A DNA stretch of 64,000 nucleotides from Agaricus subrufescens (lineage: Eukaryota; Basidiomycota; Agaricomycetes; Agaricales; Agaricaceae). The stretch is taken from contig CM057061.1 of the NCBI GenBank assembly GCA_029945375.1, positions 2,914,001 through 2,978,000 of the forward strand. The letters are read 5' to 3'. Below are positions 1 through 12,909 of this stretch, piece by piece. The stretch's first letter is position 1, and the number at the start of each line of letters is the position of its first letter. A program made the translations under genes and the position numbers. The notes beneath the pieces were generated by a model. That model worked only from the letters and a program-made list of their open reading frames with translations, did not search any database and had not been told where the DNA came from.

Positions 1-3000
1 TACTCGAGTATTGCGGTGCGCCTGAGTTCTGCGCTGTCTGCCCATCAGGCCTAAATCTGCCTCCATCATGATCATTTCCTCTTGACAGGCATTCACTACA
101 GAAGAAGATCATTAGTATTCATTCTCGCGTCATGCCACTAGGGGTACTTGCTTCGCCTCGGTGTCGCTGAAGGGAGGTTGTGAGTATGATTATACGAAGT
201 AAGCACATGTGAGTGGACTGACCTGCCACTCGCTCCGAAGATGCTACGCGAAAAGAAATGCCTTCGTGAGCTATACGCCGTCAAAAGTGGCCAGAGGATA
301 ATTTGCATCGACAGGTGTGAGGAGGGACCACAAGGAGGGGGGAGAGAGGAAAACAAAGTCAGAAACAGTGATATTCTTGGGATGTTGACTAGAACACTTG
401 CCTATTGTTCTTCCTCATAGAGGGCGGTGTGGAGGGGGTGTATGGAAAATTATCCATAGTGTAAGTCTGCACTTGAACAACGAGTTAAGTCGGTTATATG
501 TGGTGAGACCACAACGCTGGTTGTCTGCAATTCAGGATCTGCTCAAGAAAACTATAAACCCTATATATATACTTGACGTGACCCAAACTCCCAGGCCCAA
601 CGCCGTCATAGTTGTCTATTGGCCATAAAAAAGACAATAAGAATGAGCAGTGAGTGACAGTGTTCTCGAGGCTGTGACGAAAAGGCTGTGAAAACACGCA
701 TCACGACCCCAAGACACGGGCTGGCATGCTCGGGCCCCGCCTGCAAGTAAGTGTTTCCGGCCGATGTGTACGGGATCCTTGGCCAGTCTTCGTCGTTCCG
801 TTGATTACTGGCAGGCAAATGGCTGAGGAAGTTTCTAGATAGACGACACAGCCCGGGGCATTCAGGGTAAAATGCCTATGCATGAGCTTGTGGTTACGGC
901 ACTAATGGCAAGCTAACATAGCAAAAGATTAATATAAGTATTCTCAAATCCATAAATCGAGTAGAAGACTTACCGTGTCCTTCTTGGAAGAAGTTGTCGA
1001 TTCGGTCTTATCTGGAAATCTGCACCGCACCTTGACCTCGGATCAGACTATCGCTATAATGAACCACAAAGCGCAAGCACCCTCACAGACTATTCGTTGC
1101 CAATGAAGGGGGAATTGCGACTTGTATCATTGCTAGTATATATGCTCCAGCCTCATCCTTGGCCTGGTACGGCAACGCTTGACAAAACCAGGAGCGACGC
1201 AGTCCGTAGTAAGAGGTATCAGCAGCACAGCCAGACTGTTATTGTCTCTGCGCAGCAGTATATTTCATTGTGAGGACGACATGACATGACATAGCATCCT
1301 TCGGCACTGCTTGATGGAATGGAAAACACTGCCATTGTCAGGAAAATAATGGGGTGGCGATGAATGCCAATAACATGATGACAGGCATAGGAATAGCTGG
1401 ATACCTCAAAGTAGACCAGAATTCGGTCTCAGAGGTTGCCCATGGATGGACGTTTTAGGATGGATAATGCAAGAATGAGGTTGTTAAGGAAGGATGAAGT
1501 GTCAACTAACTCCGCTCTTAGGCGAGCGGCGGCCTGCACAGGTCTTGATGTACAGCGTCTTCTACACAGAAAATGAACCTGAGTCGGCAGTGCTTCTAAG
1601 AAAACAATGCCAGTAATCTACTACTCTCAGATCGATACTAGACCGGAGATAGACAAGTAAATGCTTATTCACTGGCCTTTTGCAATTAAACCTCTTATCT
1701 GACCTCACTTCCCAGTAAACTCCGAAAGACCGCGACAGCAGGAGGGGACAGAAAACTCTGAACATATCTGCACTGGCAGCAGAGACTCGATGGCTAGTAA
1801 CAACGGAATAGTTTTCCAGAAGAAAGAGAACGCTTTCACTGTCAATTCCGTCGGTTCAGGCCGACTCACGTAGCGATCATTACCTGGAGTTGCCGCGAGG
1901 TCCGCGAGTGGTAAATCTTCGCGTAGTTGACATCGTTTGCGTTGAGATCCTACTTCTGATCGAGCAATGGTGCCTCAGGCAAAAACACCAGATATTCTGT
2001 GCCTTGCTTGGCGACTATCCAGAATGCGTATACAGAATTCGGTTGACAACCTCGGCTCAGAGGTCAACGTTCAACGTTCAATGACAATGGCTCTAGCGAC
2101 GCTTGGATATTCGGTAAAATAAGTCGGTGACAGAAAAGTAGTTATAGATCCAGGATTCCAAGGAAAAAGATGCTGGATGCTTGACGAGTCGATCGAACTA
2201 TATAACCTGTGAACATGCTCTCAATGCAAAGGGAAGGAAGGCTCACAGCGTAGGGCTTATGGTTCAGACTCGAATTATGTGTACAGGCATCATCTAATTC
2301 ATTGTATGCACCTGAAATTGCGAGAACTCTTCCGGGCGCTACCAAGACGAGTCCTTCAAAAAGAATTAGAATCGAGATCGGAAGGGAGAGGGCAAGCGTT
2401 CCTAATTATCCGTCGGGTATGGCTCTACAACCAGATCATTAAGAATAATCTCACAGGAGCTATGGTAGCCATTCTATGATGTACCCTTGATCACGGCAAG
2501 CCAGTACTTAGTAGAGTAGGATGAGTTCTTCCCGACGGGCCGGGCCGGGCCCATCTATCTTTCTCACGATCATCACCAATGATCTTCTCCTGCTGCAGCT
2601 TCACAAATATCTTCATCTGTATTTGTGTGGTTTTTTGTGCTTTCTTGTTGGTGACAGGTGTTGTCAACCTTTCAAAACCAGCTGCCAGTATGCTTGAAGT
2701 TGAATAAACACTTGGATTTCTGAACATGCGATGGAGCAAGTCGATGCTTCGGACGATTGCATTGCGTGTAGTCTGGAGCTTTGAGATTAATTTTGATACA
2801 TGTGGCACTTTCTCTCGGAGATAGATGATGAAATGCTTGAAGACCTTTTTAATAGTAACGGGACCAGGAATACTTGAGAGGAAGTGCTACGGTATATTCT
2901 TGAATCTAGGCTTATTTTTGGGTATCAGGTAATATCCATAGAAATTTTATACGACGCGAGCAATGAAGGTCCACTCTTGTCAGTCGGGCAACGTTTGTTG

Positions 3001-5396
3001 AGGAGCCACCGTTTCTAACGACCAGGTAACGCTTATAACTGTTAGGCACTATATATTCTCCCCATAGATCGAACGGATCAAAGAAATAGTCCATGATAAG
3101 GGGAGGCGTCTTCTAGGGAGTTGGATCGAAGGTAAAAAATTAAAAGACGTATTAAGCTTGTGAAGAGATGATTGAGTGTGCATCATGCTTCAGGGATATC
3201 TTTTAAGAGCACGAGAAATTGAAGAGCCGCCAGAAATTGAGCTACATTCTGATTGACTTGTTGCGAAGACTCAGAGTGAGACGGAATGTAGGACAACTTT
3301 TAGTCGAAAAATTGCTTACAGTGGTGGTTTAAACAAGGCCGATATACAGGAGATCCGCAAATAGAGACCAGAAGGGGCCCGGGGGGTCCAATCCGGGGAC
3401 AAGCTACGGGCCACTCGCCATGCAGTTTCCCCAGCCTCTTCAACAGACGATACCAACTCAACGTCCAGAATATATTTCAGACGAAGTCTGGCAACCCTGG
3501 CAAAAATAAAAAGCAAGTGAGGAGAGGCTCGGCAAGTGAGTGCCCTGAGAAACAAATTTCCAGGATCAGCATAAAGGGTTAGGCCCAGCGCCCCGATACA
3601 GATGAGAATTAGTGTCAGGGAATTTACGATGAGAATCCAGTGAGAATCCAACTCTTCTCAGCGACCCTTGGTAGCCCCGATCAATCCATTCTCGGCCACC
3701 GCTGCCCCGAGTCGTTGCTGAACTTTAATACCCTTCTGGGCCTCAACTCCCTGCCAAGACAGATGGAAAGAAGTGGAAATCCAAAGTGACCCTAGGTCAA
3801 CGTCCAGACATACTAGAGGCTCTCCCGCACTAGATTTGGCTCTTGATTGGGGACAGTGACTGCTACAGCCGAATTCTGTCGGATGGTTAGCAACTGGGGC
3901 TACAAAGGGGTTGGAAGGTTTTAATGACTTGCATGAATACAATTAACACGATAAGCCCATATACGTAGAGAAAGCTTGACATAGTATCGGATCTGTTTAT
4001 CTGTAAACGGCTATCGTGATTCCGATCAAGTCTGGCGAAACTTCTTGTCTGATCTTCGAGGAAGTCACGATGAAGAATTTCTCATAGACTTATGGTAAGC
4101 AATTTGTGAACCATACCGGATCACACAACCTTCTAGCGGGGCTAGACAACCAAGGGTTCGATTCCTTCCCGAAATCCGCCGATCAATGCGATGACGATAT
4201 CTTCGGATGCACTGGAAGCGACCACCGTGATGTGGTCAGTGCTGTAGCGACTCCACCCTTTAAATTCCTGGGGTAGACTGAAAAAAGGGTCTCGAGAAGA
4301 AAAGTGCCTGGGGACTCTCAGGCTCCGCGTAATCAAGCAGCCCGGACCAACTCTATACTCAGCTTCCAAGTGTGTTCATGGTTGACAAAGAAGAGTTTCA
4401 ACGGATGTTGGTGAGTTGATGGCACAGTTGTCCTTTGTTCGGAAGACTTGTCACGCATGATGGAGTGAACCCGGGGCTGGGAAGTCTGACGCCTTTACAA
4501 GGAATCAATACTCTGAATCCTTCTATGGCCTATTATAATGCTATCTAGCCCCATCGATAGCTCAATCCTATGGCACCTTTCTGTTGCCCGGGAGATGGTC
4601 GCTTTCCAAGGGGGTGAAAACAGTCTTGACAAAACACTTTTGTCTTTACCGCCGTTGCACTCGTGTCATGCCGCTCAGAGACAAAGGTCACGGTACCACT
4701 TAGTACCTTACCCCCGACCTTATACCTTTCCGAGTCCACTTGCGCTGATCTCATCACTATTATCCCATAAGGTAAGCTATCCGCGTCGGAAACACTGATC
4801 AGCTTCTAGTAACACCGCTTACACCATGCACTCCTACGTAGTTAGTGATAGAACATCGATGATGAACAAGCTCATACAACCGACATCAGCACGTCTTTCG
4901 CCCCCTGAGTCCGAGGCCTATGAGGTCGGAATCTTAAGAACTCATCTAGATACAACCAATTTCTTCCTAGATCGTTCGCCCTTGCGCGGTCGCTAGCTCA
5001 TAGATGTGTGACTGTCTCAAAGGTGCCATATACGACAGCATAGAAGATGGAATGATTTTATCGCCTCTTCTGGAGTCGGGCGTCCGGCGGCAGCCCATAA
5101 AAGTCTCTGAACCCAACTGTGCTTCCGTTTTAGTATATGTCGAGGAAGTCACCTGGGGAAAGTGCCGTGCACGCATGCCTCACTGAAGTAGCGTGTGGCA
5201 CATTGTGGGATTCTGACTAGCCGTAGGCTGCCTGTGGCGGCTCCAGTTCAAGACCACGATAACTCCGCTCTTCTCGAGCCAGTCCTGAGTTCGTTTTCCA
5301 TTAAGTCGGACCAGGTTCTCCTGGCTACCTTTTAACGGAGGGCTTATTAACACTCTCGCTTTAGTCCCTCACACGACCGACTTTGCCAAAAGTCTT
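1..5396. other. gene-poor left edge, no supported gene
   Basis: No reading frame here joins across plausible introns into a recognisable protein, and I see no tRNA. Short open frames on both strands lack family signatures. A few stretches (near 360-420 and 960-980) resemble intron-border sequence around the small Cys-tail gene of units B and C, such as a GAAGACTTAC context, so part of this may be a decayed copy of the repeated unit. That is a weak impression only. Confidence 0.4.
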
Positions 5397-7766
5397 ATGG
5401 CGACGACAGCACCGAGAAATGGAACCCCTCTCACTTCCTCTACCACAATGGCTGAACCAGAAAACAGCCCCCCTCCATACTCCGATTTCGGATCGTCTAA
5501 TCTTGTTAGGGATCAGATGAGGCGAGTGGCGAAACTAGCTGAAGAGACGAGGTTCCCCAAATTTACGTACGCTTGCGCTCCGTCGAGAACTCAGCGGTAT
5601 GGCTTCAATAGCATTTTGTGAGTCGATATGCATCTATGGTGGTGCATTTAATCATAGTCTTGACAGAAAAAGTGGAGAGCCTCGCCGCGTAATCAAGCGC
5701 TCGTCTATATTTTACCGCCCTGAGTGAGTTAGTTGACCTAATCAGAGATGATCTCAAACAATTCGGAAACAGGTTGATGCTTCCTCTAGGCTGGGAGCAA
5801 CACATTCATCCGGAAGGATCTCCATATTTTGTTTTGTATCGTACGAATGACAACAAAATAGTGGGAACATTTCAACTGTCGGTTGCGACGATAACTTATA
5901 CCACGTTTATTAGCGGAGAATCGTCACTGAAGAGTGGATGTATGATCCCAAAATTTCCACTTTGATTCTAGACTTCGTCAAACAGATTCAAGGGGCAATT
6001 TACGATCACGAGATAAACCTATTTCCAGAGAGTGATCTTTTTCTCGAGCTCCACCGGGACCAAGTGGAGGCAATAGAAAGTCAAGACGGCCACATATACT
6101 GTGGTTATTATTTTGTGCACAACCCAAGCAGGTGTATCTACTGGCCGGAAAAGGTTACACGCAACCCGTTTACCCCGAATAATCATGTTAAAGCGTGGGG
6201 AGACTGTTCTGGGTACCAGTCTCGTGAGCTGCTCTTCGTTAACCCGTTTTCCTCTATGATTTAATTGTTGTCCAGAATTATGCCTCGAGGCTGAATACTG
6301 GCATGTAAACTTTCTTGCATGGTTCATAAAATACTAATTCTTATTCAGGACGCACTGGTACCACTTCCCGAGTCTACAGAATGTCACGTCTGACATATAC
6401 GACTATGTTATCGTTACCATTATGTGTGTAATGACCAGTGAGTGGTCATCTTTAATCTGAATTACAAGCTTAATCCCGACCACTCTGCAGATGTCATATC
6501 TGCTCCCCGCGATGTGACTGTTGATCTCACTTGCCAAGAACTACAGAAAACACTGAAATTAATACGGACGGACAGAGGTAGGTTGGATCGACCCTGCGGG
6601 GAACACTTATTGATAAATCTGTAGATTGCAATTTGTCGAGCTGGCATATAGGTATTATAAGGTTTTCAATTACAAATCCCCTTTTGACTGAACATTGGTG
6701 AAGGCCGTTTCATGATGCGTTTAAGTACGTGTCATTTCTCTCTCCCCAAGCTATTTTATATTGAACGCTGTCTAGCCCAAGATAGACTCAGAAACTGCCA
6801 TAATGCACAAGACATTACATCAAATAGGAGCCAATCCGTTGACAAAATCGATAGTGAACCACGTTCGATGGTTGTAAAAATCCTTTCTCCTTTCCTTTTC
6901 TTCATCCCCCATGCACAGCTGGCACGGGCGAAAATGATGGCGATCGATCAGTATATCATGCCACACCAGTGGGAAGGCTTTTTGGACGAAATTCAAGACG
7001 AATGGAATCGGACGGCCCTGTCGGTAAGCTTTACCCTGATCATTAAGTTCGTGATCATGGATTTGAGTTTTAACTATTACTTTAGGCAATACTTCTGTCG
7101 GCTGCTAACTTGGCCTTTCTGATAATCCCTATGTTTCAAAATACAACCCGGGTCGTACACAATTCCCTGGAACAAGTGTCTAGCTATCTGTCACTTACGA
7201 CCAGTCTTCTCGGATTCATCCTTGCTTTCGTTTTCCATCGACGCCACAAAGCCGGGAGGACCAGCTTACCAGGGGGTTTAGTAATGGCGTCACTTGAACT
7301 ACATTCAATATCTGACACTTTCGTGCAGTTTGCTTACATACATAGCTCGAATGAGGGAGACGTCGATTATAAGCGGTTCGAGCATCTCCTTCTGCTATGG
7401 AGCATACCACATGCACTCGTGGCATGGTCGTAAGTCGTAAAGTTCAGTTTGGGGATCAAACTGGACTCATTTGTATTTGTCAGTGTGATAACTTTGGTTC
7501 TGACTTTCCTTTCCATGAGCATCTTCGGAGCATACACACTAACGAAGGCCGCTATCGGGTTATCTACGACCCTCCTTGGTTCATCTGCCTTCTATTGCCT
7601 TGTCAGATTTGGTGGTGGTAGCAAGCTCTTTCGAATCTGGTTTGAACGTACAATTCGAACAACGAGCCGATCAATTCATCAACCTAACCCAGTGGGTGAG
7701 TTCATTTCTTATCTCACCGGTGGAGCCGACGATAAAACCCGAGTGCGGACAATTGTATTGTCGTAG
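5397..7766 (+). CDS. WW-like domain multi-pass membrane protein, copy A
   Basis: Function unknown. Thirteen exons can be joined: 5397-5617, 5667-5723, 5773-5860, 5914-6223, 6276-6300, 6349-6437, 6491-6577, 6625-6651, 6704-6724, 6776-7023, 7086-7280, 7329-7429, 7484-7766. They total 1,752 nt, or 583 residues without a stop. Order: a polar N-terminus; an LPLGWEQHIHPEGSPYF motif resembling the first half of a WW domain; then EEWMYDP; then CGYYFVHNPSRCIYWPE, resembling the second half of a WW domain; the conserved LCLEAEYW, SSWHIGRFMMRL and FLFFIPHAQL blocks; and about four hydrophobic C-terminal segments. The exon 5 donor is GC (GCATGT) instead of GT, where the other copies use GT. The start is the first ATG and matches the position in the paralogues. 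The family is known to me only as an uncharacterised, expanded Agaricomycete family. Its cell membrane location is inferred. Confidence 0.8.
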
Positions 7767-9492
7767 TGACATATCGACACCCGGACTGCGCCACATCTGT
7801 ACCACTGCCCCTTTCTTTGCATTGTGCGCAAGATAAATGATGCATCAGAGGTTCGTGTCATGTCAACTGTGACACTGTCGCGGTTCGTTCGCGAGCCTTT
7901 TTTTTTGCTCGCCTCCAAGGACAATCCACATGCTACCTACCTTCTTCCGCGTTCTCACGAATTTAACACACTACTCTACATACCAACTTTTGTAATTGAT
8001 TCGGAAGATTGAATGGTGATACATGTTTAAAGTATCGGAACACCTATTTCATTAGTCGAATTAGTAATGATGTACAGCAGCCCTAACAATACCACTCCCC
8101 AAGTATTGTACTTGAGGCTGAGGAGGCCGTAACTCAATTGAGCTCTCTTTGTGGAAAATCGAATACATGTTCAACGCCGCGGGTAGCGCAATGGATCATG
8201 GGATCTGCACAAGCGAGCGTCGACATTGATGACATCTGGTCTTCCTCAAGCGATTTTACCCCAATCGCATATCCATATCACATTGTCTGTCTTATTCTGC
8301 TTCAGGCACAACAACCTGTGGAGCTTTTCGCGAACACTCATTGAAGTTCAAACAAGGCGACAAGGTGATTGGATATTCAATAATCAGAAATCAAGGTCAA
8401 GTCAATGTTGCTGAGTCCGGATGCAGTGTTGCTCTCAGGAAATAGGTAGGATATTTGAAGATGTTCTTTTCCTAATTCTTGGTTTGAGGGACTGAGAGGC
8501 ATCGAAAAAATATCCACAAAAGGGATGTTTAAGTTGAATAGGGCACTTGAGTTCACATACCAATTTGGTTCAAGGCTGTAGGCCAGCCTATGGAATTCCA
8601 AGTTCAAGGACATGCACAGTATGTCAGGATCGCCGATCGGACGAGCAAGCTGGAACCCGCGGGTAACGGGTTGACAAACCACCTCCGAGTCGCGTTGGCT
8701 CTGCCCAGATCGCTCAATTAGTCTTTACTACACAGAGTTGTTGCGAGATAAATCAACGGCATACTCCAGATGTCGTCTCCTTTAGGTTAGGTTAGTGATT
8801 TTGATGAAGGTTTGGATATGGAGGCTATACAATATCTACTGGGGACGAATTAACGAGAAGGACTATTGAATGATAGCGAAGATGATTTATTGTCAGGACT
8901 CGGCAGTTGGATATAATTTGCAGCCATATGTGTATTTGGGACTCAACCAGGAGTAGAGATTACCGAACGCTTAGAAACTGAGCCGACAAAACGTATGACG
9001 CTACTAGTAGGAAAATTAAGCTCACCTTAAAGCACTTACTAGAAGCTGTACTTGACGTATTCATACGACCCTACCAGGCTCTAGCGCTTCTGAGTAGTAT
9101 CAAACTTGCTTAAGAAAATTGCTGTTTGGTGGGGAACAACTGTTAGAACGAATGACAAGCCTTCGATGTTGCTAACCGTTCTCCAGGCACCGTGACTCCA
9201 CACAAAAGATCCGAGGTACGATCTCAGAGAAACATATAGTAAATCCCCGATGCCGTTCCGCGAACTTCTAGATGGCGACCCTGAGTTAGAGACAATGCGA
9301 CCGAAAATGTTGATTCCCTTCTCGGGTCTGACAGTGGGAACTAACCTCTTCGGACGATACTGATATTACCTACGCGAGGCGTCCGACAGATCGGTCAGGT
9401 GAAAAGTTAAGAGCAGAGGGTTCGTTTGCCTCCTTAAGCAACGCCAGACAAGACAGTGACATGAAGCACCTACAGGGAAAAAATCAGCTGTG
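7767..9492. other. intergenic, no supported gene
   Basis: This is 1.7 kb downstream of copy A. The corresponding interval after copies B and C keeps partial similarity between those two but not clearly with this one. There are only short unsupported open frames, the longest being about 100 codons on the minus strand near 8377-8682. Confidence 0.5.
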
Positions 9493-9577
9493 GGGCCTGA
9501 CCGGGAATTGAACCCGGGACCTCCTCGAAACAGCGGTAAAGCCCTAACAAGGAATCATACTACTAGACCATCAGGCC
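9493..9577 (-). tRNA. tRNA-Pro (AGG) with 13-nt intron
   Basis: On the minus strand, a 7-bp acceptor stem GGCCTGA/TCAGGCC encloses a D arm and a T arm with GGTTCAATTCC. The anticodon stem CCTTG/CGAGG encloses TTAGGG, then a 13-nt insert, then T. Removing the insert (CTTTACCGCTGTT), which sits one base 3' of the anticodon where eukaryotic tRNA introns lie, leaves a 7-base loop with anticodon AGG and a 72-nt tRNA. The discriminator base is C. Confidence 0.93.
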
Positions 9578-11449
9578 ACCTCCTATCTCGGCTGCTCGTC
9601 TATCCGCAACCACCACCAGTGTTCTCCTAGTGATTCACAGACCCGATCCGCACAATGGCTGTGGTCCTTCTTACAGTACAAGTGCCTTACTAACCTACGA
9701 TGTTCAGTCTTCCTCATACTTCGGCAGTCTGTCGTTCGGGTTCTCCTCTGACTCTGGTCTCCGTCATTCACCCTCCTGGGCCACCGGCACTTCCAAAAGT
9801 GCTCTTTGTTTCCAGAAGAGATAGAAAAGAAGCTTACTCTTTTTTGTCATGCTTGATACTTCTCACCGAACGGTGTGGCGCGCGTTTAGGATGGCAATGC
9901 CGTTATGATGATTTCGCGAGGGTACTCGGTTGAACCAGCCAGGATTTGTCATCTATGAGCATTCCATGTTGAAACCTGCTTATTACGGACTCACATACTT
10001 CAATGCAGCTATCAGGGCTTACGAGACCACACCCTCTCCTCGCGATCGCTGTCCCTAAGATAGCAAACTTCAGTAGCTTTCTCTCGTTCGGACTTGACTT
10101 TATGCCCTAATCATCACTCGACGTTTACCCAGTCAATCACTAGAGGATGTCTAGACTACCTCCCGCCCATCTGCTATCCATTTTATGAATGTGAAGAATT
10201 CTTCTTTCTCGTCAACTTCTGCTTCTGCGATCCTATAGCTGACTTCGCTGTCATATTTCGAGTTAGTCTGAACCGATGGTTGGTTCTCAATCAGTGCTTC
10301 TCGTACACGTGTACCAACAGACAGATGTCCAATAAACTCTTTGAGTTCGCTTCTTTCTGTGTGGTGTCGACCACCCGTTGACTGGCTTATCGCTACGCTT
10401 TATTTCATCCAGAAGTCAGAAGATATTATGACTTGGCGATAGCAATTAGCGATACACTCCTGATTCCACCCCACGTGTTAGGGGCTCAGTGTGATGGATA
10501 AATAGGAGCCTGGGATAGACGACGTTTCCAGAACCAAGTGATCATCTGTGCTGAAGCCATTTGACAAGCTGGTTTCTCGAATCCTCATACTTGAGACCAG
10601 CTTCACAAACCCAGATATCAACACCTAAAGGAGTACGACTGGTATGGATCTCCATTACACTTCTACATTCTCATGACATCTATTCCAACGTTTGTTATGG
10701 TTATTATTCGCGATTTCCGTCGAGCGTTGTTGACTCTTCCACATTGATTTATTGGACAGGGTCCAGAAGATGCCGTGGAATGTGATAGGAAAACGCTCGA
10801 GTGCGGAAGAGTTTAAATATGCTCGGGATCCGTGCAATATGACCTCACATTCTGCGGTGAGATTCCTTGCGTTGTTCATTGGTGGGTTTTGCCTTTTCTT
10901 TTCTTTTCCTCATTCGATTTGCTTGTAGATGCCCAACCCTCACCAACTTTTGAATGAGGTCATCGCTGCGAGCCGCCGCTGAGACTCTCAACGCCAAATG
11001 CACGAAAATTTAGGCACTTGCCATATGGCTATCCGAGTTCAACGACTATCGCATATAATGAATATGTCGTGAAGCAGGTGGCAATGTTCACTGCAGGTTA
11101 TACCTCACTGCATGTAGAAGTCTTTCATTTTTCTCAACCTTATGGATTTCACATTTGTTGACACTACACTGAAACATTACTAATTCGACAAACTCCAACC
11201 AAAGACTTTCCCCTGGGACGCTTGGATGGTTCAGTGTCCCCATTAAAGTACATCAACTGTTCACCTCGTACGGACTTGCGCAGATACCCTAAGCCTTACT
11301 GCGAGTTGTACGCATTAACGAAACAATCGATAGGGCAATATTTTCCAGAAATTCAAAATTACCAAGGCTCGTTGAAGACACAGATCTAACGATCTAGCTA
11401 TGACATTCTGGAGGGTTTTGATATGCAGAAACGTAATGTAATATTACAA
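9578..11449. other. intergenic, no supported gene
   Basis: Upstream of the tRNA (in its orientation) and 3' of EBP-like copy 1 I see no gene. A plus-strand open frame of about 95 codons at 10094-10381 has no recognisable domain or homologue among the other repeat units. Confidence 0.45.
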
Positions 11450-12146
11450 AGAGCAGCACGTCGTTTGCAAACATTGAGACCTCAGTCGCTTGGTGGTTCG
11501 GAATGATCTGGTAGTAAAAGTATTTATGGACATACAAGGAGGTATACCACGAGCGGATCTAGTTGAGAATATTCCTGAGCTTCAGGCCCTTGTCCAAAGG
11601 GCCAGCCCAACCGTCATGAAACCGCCGTATGGCAACTCCGTTGTAATGGTGACAATAATCCAGTCGTGTCTCATAGCGTCATATTTCATGAACTGGTACG
11701 CATTGTAGGGGTCTGGCAGCAAGGCTAGCGAGTTTTTGAGGTAGGATCGGCGACTCCCCACTGGAAGGAGTCTGCTGCGCTGTATTCTCTCTCTGCAAAA
11801 AGTTGTCAGCTTAGCACAGTAAGTGCGGAAACATCCATACACATGGCCACTAAAAGATTGGCACCGAAGTTTACCTGATGGTAGAAGGTAGAGAAATAGA
11901 GCCAGGAACGTTCATATGCGAAGTGGATGAGGCCAGCAAAGACCTGCCAGTAGAACGTGTCTCTTAGTAAGCCTCGGGTTGTTGCCACTATGATCCTACG
12001 CCCAACTGGTTCCGTCAACTCACAAGCCAAACAAAGATCTGGCGATCTATTTTGAACGCGTTTTTGGGCAGAGGGTATCCTGAGGCGAGTTCTGCAGCCC
12101 CGTCAATGACAGAGACGCGTGGTGAGTACTTAAGTACCTGATCCAT
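11450..12146 (-). pseudogene. EBP/EXPERA sterol-isomerase-like, copy 1 (decayed)
   Basis: This is the minus-strand remnant of the emopamil-binding-protein-like gene seen intact at 30669-31514. It starts at MDQVLKY (ATG at 12146) and keeps exon 1 to IFVWL, a GT-AG intron, then VFAGLIHFAYERSWLYFSTF and RHDWIIVTITTELPYGGFMT. The active-site-type H and E of the H-x-x-Y-E pattern are still present. Splicing like copy 3 gives a stop at the exon 2/3 junction, a second stop interrupts the stretch before the YQFMKYD block, and the region matching the SPNLNTSNW block of copy 3 is recognisable only in DNA, with stops and substitutions. The most diverged of the three copies. Its 5' end faces WW-like copy B. 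Confidence 0.7.
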
Positions 12147-12909
12147 GATTAAGGATGAAACAGTGCGGCTGCCAGTAGTCATGATCTTAGTCCTACCAGA
12201 GGCAATCATTATTCCGCAGTTGGTCCTGTATTAATATGTGTTCTTTTTCTGCAACGAGTCACACCTTTGCTGGGGATCAGCTCTCCCCGCCAAAACGCGT
12301 ACGCCAGCTATTTGCGCGATTGAGTGGGCAACCTGACACTACGTTCATTCTTCTAGACCTCTGAATAGTCATCCCCTCAGACTGGGATTTTCCTGATCAA
12401 ACATTCCCTAACTTTATTAACTGTCCTAGGTCATTGAACCCCGTATCTGGCCATGACCAAGAAACACGCTATACTAGTGCGCATTCCCATGATGTAGGTG
12501 CATTGTTGAACAGTCGTTTGACTGAGGAGCATCTCAATGGCTATGGGTGAGTAGGCAGTTCAATGCTCATAGTCGCTAGGGCTACAGTTTGACTTCTTAA
12601 CAAGGAATCAAGGTGTCGTTTGTACACCTATATTATTTCGATTGCAATTGATAAGTCAGACTGCTGGCGCGTTCCTTTTCCGGCGGATACCTTGAGTATC
12701 ACCTTTCAGGAAGCAACCGAACGCGATCCCACCCGCTGCTACAATGCCTTGAGGAGGAGGCACATAGCTGTGGCCGCCTCGTGGCTGCCTCAAGGATTCC
12801 ATTTGCGACAACTTATAAGGTGAAATTGTGGCCAGGACAATCGACATATCAGTTTTAATATCCCTTCCCCGATTCCTCTCAACAGAATTAAATACTATTC
12901 AATCTTTCT
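12147..12909. promoter_or_regulatory. divergent intergenic: EBP copy 1 / WW-like copy B
   Basis: These 763 bp separate the starts of two oppositely transcribed genes. The same arrangement recurs at 25542-26120 and 31515-32129. The last 150 bp before copy B resemble the sequence before copy C: a CTGTGGCCGCCTCGTGG-type block followed by AT-rich sequence and the ATG. A shared bidirectional promoter is an inference from this layout. Confidence 0.4.

Noticed and set aside
3316..4369. Three neighbouring minus-strand frames (around 3316-3651, 3658-3942, 4142-4369) that might be exons of one gene, one with a LEAEY-like phrase reminiscent of the WW-like family
   Set aside because: Frames do not join with consistent GT-AG phases, and no other conserved block of the family is present. 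The short phrase match can be chance.
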